Origin: Methanolobus vulcani
GTDB taxonomy: Archaea > Halobacteriota > Methanosarcinia > Methanosarcinales > Methanosarcinaceae
Reading direction: 5' to 3'
Length of the DNA stretch: 64,000 nt
Assembly: GCF_006546655.1 (NCBI RefSeq)
Contig: NZ_VIAQ01000015.1
Span: forward strand, 310,001 to 374,000
Of the stretch, positions 56,373 to 64,000 are shown piece after piece. The position numbers and the translations under genes are program-made. The notes below the pieces were generated by a model. It did no database searches. It was not told the DNA's origin and saw only the letters and a list, made by a program, of their open reading frames with translations. Numbering within the stretch: the stretch's first letter is position 1; every line of letters starts with the position of its first letter.

Positions 56373-56831
56373 ATGAAAAATATAATTGTGATCTCACTGT
56401 TATTTATGATGTTGCTGATGCCAGTTGCCAGCGCGGATATTGTTGATGATCTTGAAAATGATATAGATGAATACAATGCTAATGTGGATGCTGTTCCCTC
56501 TTATCTTGTAACTCTTCTGGGTGATGAGACTATAAAGCTTGTAATAGTCGATGATGAAGGAGATGAGGTCTACATCAAGGCCATTACGGAAGATGCAGTC
56601 ATCACAACATTTGAAGAAGTTGATAAGGATGAAGACTTTGGTGCGACCATGGTTGTAGGTGCAAATGACTTCAGCATAAGGTCTGTTCTCAGGGTATCAG
56701 ACCCATTGTCAAGGTTCATTGCAGCAAAGGACAACGGTGAGATTGTTGTGGAACCTGTGACTGTTACAAGTACTGTAAAATATACCGTTGCCAGTGTGGT
56801 AATGGACGTAACATCATTATTTGGATTTTAA
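56373..56831 (+). CDS. Small secreted protein of unknown function
   Basis: A 152-residue protein with a clear signal peptide (KNIIVISLLFMMLLMPVASA, cut near residue 21) and a strong GGAGG about 7 bases before ATG 56373. The mature part is acidic with alternating strands (TIKLVIVDDEGDEVYIKAI, FGATMVVGANDFSIRSVLRV) and helix LSRFIAAKDNGEIVV. The pattern faintly recalls SCP2-like domains, but I cannot assign it. A decayed second copy of its end lies at 58801-58974. Confidence 0.75.
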   Translation: MKNIIVISLLFMMLLMPVASADIVDDLENDIDEYNANVDAVPSYLVTLLGDETIKLVIVDDEGDEVYIKAITEDAVITTFEEVDKDEDFGATMVVGANDFSIRSVLRVSDPLSRFIAAKDNGEIVVEPVTVTSTVKYTVASVVMDVTSLFGF

Positions 56832-56869
56832 TTGTTCAGCACCTTTTCATTTGAACATTTATTGGTTGC

Positions 56870-56992
56870 ATGAACGAAGTATGGATGGATGTCCACGGCG
56901 CCGGTGCACAGAGAAGCGATCCGAAATCAGGTGACCCGGATGATTTAATTATCAATAGGATGGATTATTCGTCCATCCTTGATTTTTATTAG
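56870..56992 (+). pseudogene. Possible gene fragment encoding a 40-residue HGAGAQRSDPKSGDP peptide
   Basis: An ORF of 40 codons, ATG 56870 to TAG 56992, between convergent genes. Its N-terminal half MDVHGAGAQRSDPKSGDPDD looks like conserved protein sequence; from memory it resembles the C-terminal part of large secreted proteins. The second half is encoded by the hairpin at 56957-56979. There is no Shine-Dalgarno site, and it overlaps the end of the gene on the other strand by 4 bases. It is probably a relic. Confidence 0.4.
56957..56990. terminator. Bidirectional hairpin terminator
   Basis: AGGATGGA (56957-56964) and TCCATCCT (56972-56979) form a perfect 8-base stem with loop TTATTCG, followed by a T-rich tract. 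It lies between the convergent small secreted protein gene and the PGF-CTERM-like gene pair. Confidence 0.6.
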
Positions 56993-57861
56993 TTTCTCCT
57001 TAATCCAATTGCCATGAAAAGCATGAATACTAGCATTTCTGAGCTGAAATCAGGTAATATATTTGTTTCAGAAGGAGCCTCTTCTCCCTCATCAAGAATT
57101 ATCTCTACGCCTCCTACAAAAACTACTGGTACATCATTTATACCTGCTTTTTCGTAATGAGCCTCGATAAGTTCATACATTTCGTCTATTGTTGATTCAT
57201 TCACAGTTGTCTGGTAAGTAGAATCAAAGTCCACAGTCAGGTATCCATTGATATCAGTTCCAAAACTTACCACATGTCCTCCATTTGAAACCATATACGC
57301 CTCAATTTTTGACACAGGGGCATTTGCATATAGCAGTCCATACCATTCTCTTTTCTTCCCACTTTCAGTTATATCCGGTATTGTTCCTCTGGCTTCTATG
57401 AAACCGGACAGTTTCTCTGCCTCTTCAAAACCATTTTGTCCCAGATCAGGTAGCGAATAGTCGGAATCTGTCCACATGAAAACTATTGGAACTTCACTGA
57501 GATTGTAATTTTGTTCGCAATAAACGGTTATTTTTGTGTATATCTCATCAATTCTTGTTTCGTTAATCTCTTCCTGATAAGCCGGGTCCAGTTCTACTTC
57601 AATCCAATTATCCCGGTGAGCACCGTAGCTGGCGATGGAAATATCAAATTGAGAATAAGGTTTGTTTTTTGTTAAATTAAAATAGCATTCAATTATTGAA
57701 TTATCCCATTCCTGGCTGATTGTGTCGGGAACTGTTCCTCTGGTTGTTATGAACCGCGGGCTGTCTTCTAGGTCACTCGTAAAAGCGTATGCGGTGCCAG
57801 TTAACAATAGAGTGACAAGTAGTGCAATTTGCAATGCTCCTCTGATTTTTCTCCCTAACAT
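56989..57861 (-). CDS. Secreted protein with two internal repeats and a PGF-CTERM-like tail (PDF variant)
   Basis: A 290-residue extracellular protein. A signal peptide (LQIALLVTLLLTGTAYA) precedes two copies of a roughly 120-residue domain. Each begins with RGT(V/I)PD, continues through E-x-N-E-(T/S)-x-IDE(I/M)Y and ends VP(I/V)VF. The end is ILPDFSSEMLVFMLFMAIGLRRN, a short hydrophobic helix and Arg pair like PGF-CTERM but with PDF in place of PGF. ATG 57861 has AGGAGG 8 bases upstream and is preferred over ATG 57867, which overlaps the previous stop. Function unknown. Confidence 0.78.
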   Translation of the reverse strand: MLGRKIRGALQIALLVTLLLTGTAYAFTSDLEDSPRFITTRGTVPDTISQEWDNSIIECYFNLTKNKPYSQFDISIASYGAHRDNWIEVELDPAYQEEINETRIDEIYTKITVYCEQNYNLSEVPIVFMWTDSDYSLPDLGQNGFEEAEKLSGFIEARGTIPDITESGKKREWYGLLYANAPVSKIEAYMVSNGGHVVSFGTDINGYLTVDFDSTYQTTVNESTIDEMYELIEAHYEKAGINDVPVVFVGGVEIILDEGEEAPSETNILPDFSSEMLVFMLFMAIGLRRN

Positions 57862-57863
57862 AA

Positions 57864-58748
57864 TCATGCCCTCCTGATCCCAATTACCAGCGCAAGTCCC
57901 AGAACTAACATAATTGAAGTAAAACCGGGTGTCGCTTCAATCTCTGTTTCCTCAATGTCTTTTTCTGACCATCTAAAGACCACAGGCACGTCATTGATTC
58001 CCTCTTCTTCAGCCTTTTCATCTATTATCTGGTAAATATCATTGATTACAGATTCGTTAATCAGTTCCGGAGTTTCTGAATTGAACTCTACTGTAATATA
58101 GCCGTTAAGGTGAACACCAAACCCAAATACAGTTCTCTCTCCGTACAGGTCATAATAATATTGTTCCAGTCCTTCAACATTTTCTGTGACTTTTGTGAGT
58201 TTGTCAGTCCACGCAATTTTCTCGCTGAGTTCGTCAATTTCGGGAACTGTTCCCCTTGTGGTTATAAGCCATGATTCATTCTGTATTCTTTCAAAACTTT
58301 CATGACCATATTCCGGGAACCACATTTCATCATCCTGCCACAGGAAAACAACAGGAACTTCACTGATTCCCTCTTGCTCTTCACAGTAATTTTCTATTAT
58401 GTTGTAAATCTTATCAATTCTCGCCTCATCAACCTCATCCTGATAATCAGAATTCAAATAAACATTTAATATTCTGTCTCTGGAACTTATGGCTCTGAAA
58501 GAACTATCAAATTCAGATCTTCCCATTCTTGTGAGATTTAGCCAGCAATTCTTAATTGAGTTATTCCATTCTTTATCCATTATATCAGGAAGCTTTCCAC
58601 GACATGCAAATATTTCCGGGTCATTTTCGTATTCTTCAAAGCATGCGTTTGAGTCATTTTCAATAGCATTTACTGTTGCAATCAAAAAAACACTAGCAAA
58701 TAAAGCAATTAATATCAATTGTACAATTATTCTCTTCCTGATTGTCAT
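57864..58748 (-). CDS. Secreted protein with two internal repeats and a PGF-CTERM sorting tail
   Basis: A 294-residue paralogue of the next gene. A signal peptide (IVQLILIALFASVFLIATVNA) is followed by two repeat domains (CRGKLPDIMDKEW to VPVVFLWQ; TRGTVPEIDELS to VPVVFRWS). The tail TPGFTSIMLVLGLALVIGIRRA is a standard PGF-CTERM signal, expected to be cut and lipid-anchored by an archaeosortase. ATG 58748 is used; GTG 58757 is possible. The downstream paralogue overlaps its stop, so they form an operon made by tandem duplication. Confidence 0.82.
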   Translation of the reverse strand: MTIRKRIIVQLILIALFASVFLIATVNAIENDSNACFEEYENDPEIFACRGKLPDIMDKEWNNSIKNCWLNLTRMGRSEFDSSFRAISSRDRILNVYLNSDYQDEVDEARIDKIYNIIENYCEEQEGISEVPVVFLWQDDEMWFPEYGHESFERIQNESWLITTRGTVPEIDELSEKIAWTDKLTKVTENVEGLEQYYYDLYGERTVFGFGVHLNGYITVEFNSETPELINESVINDIYQIIDEKAEEEGINDVPVVFRWSEKDIEETEIEATPGFTSIMLVLGLALVIGIRRA

Positions 58749-58800
58749 ATATATCACAAGTCTTTAAACAATAATTTCTTGTAATCTATAAAACATTTAT

Positions 58801-58974
58801 GTAGTTAATATAGTCCTTATTTCATCATACCTATTGTCAGAGTTCATCGCAGCAAAGGACAATGGTGAGTTAGTTGTGAGGCAGGTAGGTGTTACAAATC
58901 CTCTGATCAATTTTTTGTTAAAATTTCATGATAATTTTTTTATCTGGCGTTCTCTGCTGGCATATATTTGCTGA
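58801..58974 (+). pseudogene. Relic of a second copy of the small secreted protein gene
   Basis: The DNA at 58828-58900 closely matches 56700-56772 inside the gene at 56373. Its in-frame translation SEFIAAKDNGELVV corresponds to SRFIAAKDNGEIVV of the parent, with weaker similarity before (VLISSYLLSEF) and after (VTNPL). The frame runs to TGA 58974. No start codon, signal peptide or first two thirds of the gene is present. The rest of 58749-59045 shows nothing further. Confidence 0.65.
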
Positions 58975-59045
58975 CTTGAGGAAATTATTTATTTGTATGA
59001 AACTTGAAGGTATAATCTTCAATATACCGAATATAGGAAGAGTAC

Positions 59046-59723
59046 ATGAGCTTTGATATTGACATCTGGATGAAAGAATACTTAGAAAAGGTGAAATCCC
59101 TGTTTACTTCCCGGCTGGTGTTTGTCGGGCTTCAGGGGAGCCGTGGGCGCGGTGAAGCAACGGAGAGCAGCGATATTGACGCGGTTGTTATACTCGACCG
59201 TGTGGATGTGCAGGATTTGAAGGCATACAGTGCTGTTCTAGACACACTTCCTAACAGGGAGATGGCATGTGGTTTTATCTCCGGGAGACAGGAACTAGTC
59301 AATTGGGAAAAATCCGATTTGTTCCAGTTCTATTATGACACTACACCGATTTACGGAAACATTGACTTTCTGTTGAAGACAATTAAAAAAGAAGATATTC
59401 ATCGTGCTATCCGAATCGGAGCCTGTAATATATACCATATGTGTGGTCACAATATGGTGCATGAGAAAGATGCGGAGATGTTGAAAGCCCTGTATAAAAC
59501 AGCTGCTTTCACCGTACAGGCGGTTCATTATGACCAAACGGGAACTTATATAAAACTCAAAAAAGAGCTGATCTCAGTACTGGGGCCACTGGAACGGGAG
59601 ATACTGCAAACTGGTATTATGATTAGAACGCAACCTTCTGTGGTGCAGTCTAAGTTTGAGCCACTCTCTGAGTTGCTCTTCAATTGGGCGGCGGAAGTGA
59701 TTATAGAATACAAAGCTGATTAA
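59046..59723 (+). CDS. Nucleotidyltransferase-fold protein
   Basis: A 225-residue protein with the pol-beta-type nucleotidyltransferase core: GLQGSRGRGEATESSDIDAVVIL, giving the G-S motif (G31, S32) and catalytic acidic pair D43 and D45. The C-terminal half is helical. Such proteins include antibiotic nucleotidyltransferases and toxin-antitoxin MNT-like enzymes; no HEPN gene is next to it. The ATG at 59046 follows AGGAAGAG. Its lone position in an accessory-looking stretch suggests acquisition. Confidence 0.75.
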   Translation: MSFDIDIWMKEYLEKVKSLFTSRLVFVGLQGSRGRGEATESSDIDAVVILDRVDVQDLKAYSAVLDTLPNREMACGFISGRQELVNWEKSDLFQFYYDTTPIYGNIDFLLKTIKKEDIHRAIRIGACNIYHMCGHNMVHEKDAEMLKALYKTAAFTVQAVHYDQTGTYIKLKKELISVLGPLEREILQTGIMIRTQPSVVQSKFEPLSELLFNWAAEVIIEYKAD

Positions 59724-60037
59724 TTGAGTAGATTGTGTCTGTTCAAGAAAGAAGCATATAACCTACATAGTTTGGATTTTGAGATTGACCTGTGGGAACG
59801 GTTTGTTAAACTATTCGTTTGCTTCTGTTTTTGAGTTTTTTATTGGAATGAGGATTTCCGATTAGTCTGGATCATAGAAAATAAATTTCTACATATTCAA
59901 TCGCCTCAACAAAATCCAGGATTGCATATAAATGAAAAAGAGATTTAAGAACAGTTGTTAGAAGTCTTTCTTTCATCAGGGTGATTAGGCTACTTGCATC
60001 AAAATTTAATGTAGAATGATACGACACAAAAAAATAT
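59724..60037. other. Intergenic region with one weak small ORF
   Basis: This holds 314 AT-rich bases. On the minus strand, a 51-codon frame from GTG 60027 to TGA 59872 encodes a hydrophobic-ending peptide (LFHLYAILDFVEAIEYVEIY). It has no Shine-Dalgarno site and no recognisable family. It could be a degraded gene end or chance. No repeats or hairpins stood out. Confidence 0.35.
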
Positions 60038-60544
60038 ATGCATGACATTCATATTTTATTACTGATGGGGCTCAAACTTTGTACAAGTAATAAAACAAAA
60101 TATGTTCTTTGGCTTAAGACCGCCATTAAAAATCCATCAAGTTCCATATTCTTTATATTAGGCATCCCCTTTCTGTATGCATTATTCTGGGTTTTGCAAC
60201 CAGGTGGGGATTTATCGCCCCCTTTTATTTTAGTCCCAACTTTTACAGTAATTTGTTATGCATACTACACCAAAAATAAATTATCATCTGCAATATTAGG
60301 ATTGGCACTGTTCTCATTGACAATGTTTTATTTGGATTTCCTATATGCTGTCCTAAATTATTCAAACAATATTTTCATGTTTTTAACATGGAATCGAATT
60401 ATATCCTCGATTCTGGACATGTTACCATTTTCAATTATTCATTTAATAATAGGAGCTTCAGTTGCATCTCGAAAAAAGGAATATTTATTCATTGCAGCAA
60501 TTCTGATTTTATTGCTTGTGTTTATTGTTCGCGGTATCGATTAA
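60038..60544 (+). CDS. Hypothetical membrane protein
   Basis: A 168-residue, AT-rich, hydrophobic protein with about four membrane segments (SSIFFILGIPFLYALFWVLQ; ILVPTFTVICYAYY; AILGLALFSLTMFYLDFLY; EYLFIAAILILLLVFIV). There is no Shine-Dalgarno site at ATG 60038 or at the alternative ATG 60065. No family is recognised. The composition and orphan state suggest a recently gained or poorly conserved gene. Confidence 0.45.
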   Translation: MHDIHILLLMGLKLCTSNKTKYVLWLKTAIKNPSSSIFFILGIPFLYALFWVLQPGGDLSPPFILVPTFTVICYAYYTKNKLSSAILGLALFSLTMFYLDFLYAVLNYSNNIFMFLTWNRIISSILDMLPFSIIHLIIGASVASRKKEYLFIAAILILLLVFIVRGID

Positions 60545-60773
60545 GTATAATCTTTTCTGTCTTCACATTATGTTTTATCTCCCTTATCTATGGTTATTTC
60601 CTTTACTTGGCGTAATCTGAAAACGCATCTCTTTCTACAATAACCACCAAAGCGCAACCATTATACCCCTGCAACCACTTTTCCACCCTATATTCAAAAA
60701 ATCATAGACTATGTGGAATACTGCAACCATTAGGTGCAAATCCTGAAATATCATAGTAAAGTAAGGTATAATC

Positions 60774-61241
60774 ATGGACGTAAAAGATGTAATGAACACT
60801 GAAGTTGTAACCTGTTCCTCTGAAACACCTATCAGGGAGGTAGCACAACTCCTGAAGCAGGAAAAGATCAGTGGTCTTCCGGTAGTGGATGGCGACAAGG
60901 TAATTGGCATTGTTTCAGAGGGAGACATTCTTAAACTGCTTGAGGTTCCTGAACATGGTGGTCTGTGGCTTCCAAGTCCTTTTGAGGTTATCGAAGTACC
61001 AATTCGCGAGCTGCTCAACTGGGAAGAGACCAAGGACATGCTTGAGGACTTTGGTTCAAAACCTATCAAGGAAATAATGACCAAGAGTGTTTACGCAGTA
61101 GGTCCTGATACATTCATCGAGGATGCTGCCACAATCCTGAGCAAACACAAGATCAACCGTCTTCCTGTAGTAAACGAGGATGGCACGCTTGTGGGCATTG
61201 TAACACGTGGTGACATCATCGCCGGTCTCGGACAATTGTGA
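60774..61241 (+). CDS. Protein with a CBS-domain pair
   Basis: A 155-residue protein of two CBS motifs. The first is VKDVMNTEVVTCSSETPIRE, with SGLPVVDGDKVIGIVSEGDI. The second is IKEIMTKSVYAVGPDTFIED, with NRLPVVNEDGTLVGIVTRGDI. An insert of about 35 residues carrying HGGLWLPSPFEVIEVPI lies between. Free-standing CBS pairs bind adenine nucleotides or SAM and regulate partners. It precedes argJ by 69 bases on the same strand, but a functional link is uncertain. Confidence 0.9.
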   Translation: MDVKDVMNTEVVTCSSETPIREVAQLLKQEKISGLPVVDGDKVIGIVSEGDILKLLEVPEHGGLWLPSPFEVIEVPIRELLNWEETKDMLEDFGSKPIKEIMTKSVYAVGPDTFIEDAATILSKHKINRLPVVNEDGTLVGIVTRGDIIAGLGQL

Positions 61242-61310
61242 GTTCGGCCAAATTCTAACTATAAAAATTACAATTACAAAAAGATATTCAAATCGAGCAG
61301 AAGGCATATC

Positions 61311-62495
61311 ATGAAATTCATTGAAGGCGGTATCTGTGCTGTAAAAGGCGTGCGTGCCGGTGGAATCAAACCCGGAAAGATGGGACTGGCAATCATTCAG
61401 GCAGAAGGAAACGCTGCCGGAGTCTACACCAGGAACAAGGTTATTGCAGCTCCTCTTGTAGTAACAAGGGAGCATATCGCAAAGACCGGCAGACTCTCAG
61501 GCGTGATTGTGAACAGCGGCAATGCCAATGCTTTCACAGGTGTTCAGGGTCTCGCAGATGCAAGGATCATGGCATCTGCCCTCGCATCAAAACTCGATGT
61601 CAGCGAGGAACTCATAGGTGTGGCTTCCACAGGTGTTGTAGGTCGCAAACTTGACACCGGGTGGATAAGTGCTCATATTGACGAGGTTCTTGACTCGCTG
61701 GGTGAAGACGGCGATGCAAGCATGAAAGCAGCACGATCAATCATGACAACCGACACAGTCCCAAAGGAAATTGCAATCGAGATGGATTGTGGCATCCGCA
61801 TAGCTGGCATTGCCAAAGGTGCCGGTATGATCGAGCCGAACATGGGTACAATGCTTGCTTTCGTGTATACCGATGCAGAAGTTCACCCTGATGTATTACA
61901 GTCATGCCTGGCTGTTGCCGTTGACAAGAGTTTCAATATGATAGTAGTAGACGGTGACACAAGCACCAACGATATGGTACTTGTGACAGCCACAGGACAA
62001 TCCGGCATCACTCCTGAAGTTTCTGACCTTCAGGCAGGTCTTGACTTTGTTCTCACCGAGCTGGCAAAGATGATAGCAGTTGATGGTGAAGGTGCTACCA
62101 AGCTCATTGAATCTAAGGTAACTGGTGCAGCAACAGAAGAGGATGCATGTCTTGTAACCAAAGCAATTGTTCGCTCTCCACTTGTAAAAACCGCAATATT
62201 CGGTCAGGATCCAAACTGGGGACGCATTGTAGTTGCAGCAGGCTATTCGGGTGCTGATATTATACCTGAGAAGATCTCCCTTTCATTCTCAGCAGGAACC
62301 GAGGTTGTGGAACTTGTAAAGGACGGTGAGGTTGTCAGGAACGATGACGAAACCCTTTCCAAATTAAAAGAGATCATGGCAGAGGATGAAATTTACATCA
62401 TCACCGACCTTGGCATGGGTGATAAGAGTGCAACTGCGTGGGGTTGTGACCTGACCTACGATTATGTCAGGATAAATGCAGAGTATACAACCTGA
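61311..62495 (+). CDS. argJ: Ornithine acetyltransferase (ArgJ), arginine biosynthesis
   Basis: A 394-residue precursor that self-cleaves into alpha and beta chains. It recycles the acetyl group of N-acetylornithine to glutamate, and bifunctional forms also use acetyl-CoA. The autocleavage site is EPNMG|TMLAF, with nucleophile T180. Typical segments are IVNSGNANAFTG, STGVVGRKLD, DTVPKEIAI and the C-terminal FGQDPNWGRIVVAAGYSG. argC follows 53 bases later, so these are an arginine operon. Confidence 0.95.
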   Translation: MKFIEGGICAVKGVRAGGIKPGKMGLAIIQAEGNAAGVYTRNKVIAAPLVVTREHIAKTGRLSGVIVNSGNANAFTGVQGLADARIMASALASKLDVSEELIGVASTGVVGRKLDTGWISAHIDEVLDSLGEDGDASMKAARSIMTTDTVPKEIAIEMDCGIRIAGIAKGAGMIEPNMGTMLAFVYTDAEVHPDVLQSCLAVAVDKSFNMIVVDGDTSTNDMVLVTATGQSGITPEVSDLQAGLDFVLTELAKMIAVDGEGATKLIESKVTGAATEEDACLVTKAIVRSPLVKTAIFGQDPNWGRIVVAAGYSGADIIPEKISLSFSAGTEVVELVKDGEVVRNDDETLSKLKEIMAEDEIYIITDLGMGDKSATAWGCDLTYDYVRINAEYTT

Positions 62496-62548
62496 CCATA
62501 TTACCTGATTACTAATTTAATTGACAATTATTGATTTCGAGGAAGATA

Positions 62549-63490
62549 ATGTACAAGATATATGTGGACGGTCAACACGGAACGACCGGCTTACTGGTAA
62601 ACGAGCGTCTGGCAAAGCACCCGGAAGTAGAGATACTGGAGATTCCATACGAAGAGCGTCATAACAGGGAGCTGAGAACCAAGCTGCTCAATGAGGCAGA
62701 TCTGGTGTTCCTGTGTCTGCCGGATGAAGCTGTTGCAGACACTGTAGGTCTGGTAACAAATCCTGATACAAGGATCATTGATGCATCCACAGCAAACCGT
62801 ACAAACGATTCATGGGCTTATGGGTTGCCTGAACTCTCTGCCAAACACAGGGGAAATGTAGCCGGAGCAAGCAGGGTTTCAAATCCTGGTTGTCACGCAA
62901 GCGCATCCGTAGTTGCACTTTATCCTCTTGTGGAAGAAGGTATCATTTCAAAGGACACAGCAGTTCCGTTGTTCTCAATCACCGGATACACCGGTGGTGG
63001 AAAAAAGATGATCGAAACATACGAGACTACAGAAGAACAAGCTTACAAAGCTCCAAGGCAGTATGCACTTGGTCTGACACATAAACATGTGCCAGAGGTC
63101 AGAGTACGCTGCGGTCTTAATGTAAATCCGATTCTCATGCCTGTTGTTTCTAATTTCCCAAGGGGATTGGCAGTTACATTACCTCTATCAGTGAAAGATC
63201 TGGAAAAAACTGTAACAAAGCAGGACTTGTATGAGATCTACCAGAAATATTTCGGAGATTCAATATTCATCCGCGTTCACGTAGTAGACGACGCTGATGA
63301 CCTTGTAGACAATGCTTTTGATGTTCAGGGAAGCAACGACACCAATTATTCTGATATTTATATCTACGGCAACGATGAACAGATTCAGATAATCTCACGT
63401 CTGGACAACCTTGGCAAAGGTGCATCAGGTGCTGCAATACAGAACATGAACATCATGCTTGGCATGGATGAAACGACCGGTCTCCTTTGA
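62549..63490 (+). CDS. argC: N-acetyl-gamma-glutamyl-phosphate reductase, short (type 2) form
   Basis: A 313-residue NADPH-dependent dehydrogenase of arginine synthesis. The nucleotide-binding start is YVDGQHGTTGLLV, the active-site C115 is in SNPGCHASAS, with late HKHVPE. The GQHGTTG start, CLPDEAVADTV and ITGYTGGGKKMIE, and its length, match the type 2 ArgC of proteobacteria rather than the roughly 340-residue type 1 form usual in methanogens. ATG 62549 has GAGG 7 bases upstream. Confidence 0.92.
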   Translation: MYKIYVDGQHGTTGLLVNERLAKHPEVEILEIPYEERHNRELRTKLLNEADLVFLCLPDEAVADTVGLVTNPDTRIIDASTANRTNDSWAYGLPELSAKHRGNVAGASRVSNPGCHASASVVALYPLVEEGIISKDTAVPLFSITGYTGGGKKMIETYETTEEQAYKAPRQYALGLTHKHVPEVRVRCGLNVNPILMPVVSNFPRGLAVTLPLSVKDLEKTVTKQDLYEIYQKYFGDSIFIRVHVVDDADDLVDNAFDVQGSNDTNYSDIYIYGNDEQIQIISRLDNLGKGASGAAIQNMNIMLGMDETTGLL

Positions 63491-63608
63491 GATCGGTTAA
63501 TTAATTCTTTAAATCGCATTTTTTATTTCTTCTTCATTTTTCCACAATTTTCTCTCATCCATTGCGTATAAATACTCTCTAAACAATTAATATCAATTGG
63601 GTGAAATA

Positions 63609-64000
63609 ATGGAGATTGAGGAATGGGAAAAACGTTACGTTGAAGCCGTTTCCACTGTAAAGGGCGAGCTTTCAAACGTACAGGGCGTGTTCGTGGCTTA
63701 TAACAGCAACGTTGATGCCATGAAGCATGTGCGCAAGGATGACATCAAAAAGCTCACAAGTATCATTGGTTATGAGCAAGTGAGGGAAAGAATAATCGCT
63801 TATCCTCGTGAGATCAACGAACCGGCTGATTTTCTGGCAAGACTTATAATCGCAATGCGAGACGGTAAAGCTGCCGAGGTTCCAACTTATACATCTGACC
63901 TTCATGAATGGCTCATGGACAACATGGTCTTTGACTCTGCACGCATGGGCGGTCAGGCAGGAATAATCTCAAACTTACTTGCAAACCTTGGTGTGAAGAA
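63609..64000 (+). CDS. ADP-dependent phosphofructokinase/glucokinase (3' truncated by window edge)
   Basis: The first 130 residues of an archaeal ADP-dependent sugar kinase. MEIEEWEKRYVEAV leads to the substrate-binding VFVAYNSNVDAMKHV; then comes MGGQAGIISNLLANLGV at the window end, the ribokinase-like GGQAG motif. In Methanosarcinales this family phosphorylates fructose 6-phosphate (and often glucose) with ADP. It fits with the aldolase, FBPase and PGK genes. The catalytic GxGD motif lies beyond the window. Confidence 0.88.
   Translation, partial: MEIEEWEKRYVEAVSTVKGELSNVQGVFVAYNSNVDAMKHVRKDDIKKLTSIIGYEQVRERIIAYPREINEPADFLARLIIAMRDGKAAEVPTYTSDLHEWLMDNMVFDSARMGGQAGIISNLLANLGVK

Noticed and set aside
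59872-60027. 51-codon minus-strand ORF
   Set aside because: GTG start without ribosome-binding site, no family, AT-rich; noted only in the intergenic entry.
60388-60615. 75-codon ORF overlapping the end of the orphan membrane protein
   Set aside because: Mostly a shadow of the other frame; no ribosome-binding site. The hydrophobic end is expected from AT-rich DNA.
63490-63608. Terminator after argC
   Set aside because: T-rich runs exist but no convincing stem; left out as unsupported.

Overview
The window comes from a methanogenic archaeon of the order Methanosarcinales. It most resembles the methylotrophic, Rnf-containing genera such as Methanolobus or Methanococcoides, but the genus is inference. 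Support comes from a Methanosarcina-type Rnf complex end (rnfB followed by a DUF4870 membrane protein), an archaeal histone, RFC small subunit, two RPA-type single-stranded DNA-binding proteins with COG3390 partners, an ADP-dependent sugar kinase, ADP-forming acetyl-CoA synthetase, an Isf-type flavoprotein, PGF-CTERM/PGF-pre-PGF surface proteins, archaeal TATA boxes and GGAGGTG-type Shine-Dalgarno sites. Base composition is moderately AT-rich. I saw no rRNA, tRNA, CRISPR array or intact insertion sequence.

Layout. 0-1.1 kb: end of the rnf operon. 1.2-6.6 kb: replication and chromatin genes (rfcS, histone, RPA with its COG3390 partner), a small-multidrug-export-type membrane protein, a flavodoxin and an unknown Cys-containing protein. 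6.7-11 kb: sensor kinase, class I aldolase, Na+/H+-type antiporter with a TrkA domain. 11.2-13 kb: second RPA/COG3390 pair and a small conserved protein. 13-14.9 kb: three-gene minus-strand operon of two winged-helix regulators and a phosphoesterase. 15-25.8 kb: RNA and central metabolism (TrmO-like, nitrilase-like, substrate-sensing kinase, leuS, a very short zinc-ribbon gene, Cgi121, GlpX-type FBPase, tRNA methylthiotransferase), then a ClC channel.

28-40.6 kb: three very large secreted, membrane-anchored surface proteins made of Ig-like repeats, each ending in a Ser/Gly linker, a PGF-pre-PGF domain and a transmembrane segment. The third begins with a cohesin-like domain. Two have long leaders that share a promoter motif, and the third leader holds a short ORF and a hairpin over its ribosome-binding site. 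40.6-49 kb: acetate/acetyl-CoA metabolism (Acd with a Pta-like regulator, facing AcsA), Isf flavoprotein, PGK, AMMECR1 and a deoxyribosyltransferase-like protein. 49.4-56.2 kb: a large MEDS-PAS-GAF kinase, a COG0523 GTPase with a His-rich tail, a DUF2148 protein and an ACR3 arsenite exporter. 56.3-60.6 kb: a less dense accessory stretch with a small secreted protein, gene relics, a duplicated pair of PGF-CTERM proteins, a nucleotidyltransferase and an orphan membrane protein. 60.7-64 kb: CBS protein, argJ, a type 2 argC and the start of an ADP-dependent phosphofructokinase.

Themes. Aldolase, FBPase, PGK and the ADP-dependent kinase are spread through the window and together cover part of glycolysis/gluconeogenesis. 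Three genes act on the t6A37 modification of tRNA. The most unusual content is the surface-protein array with its leader architecture, the small genes and relics in intergenic DNA, and the twin RPA operons.
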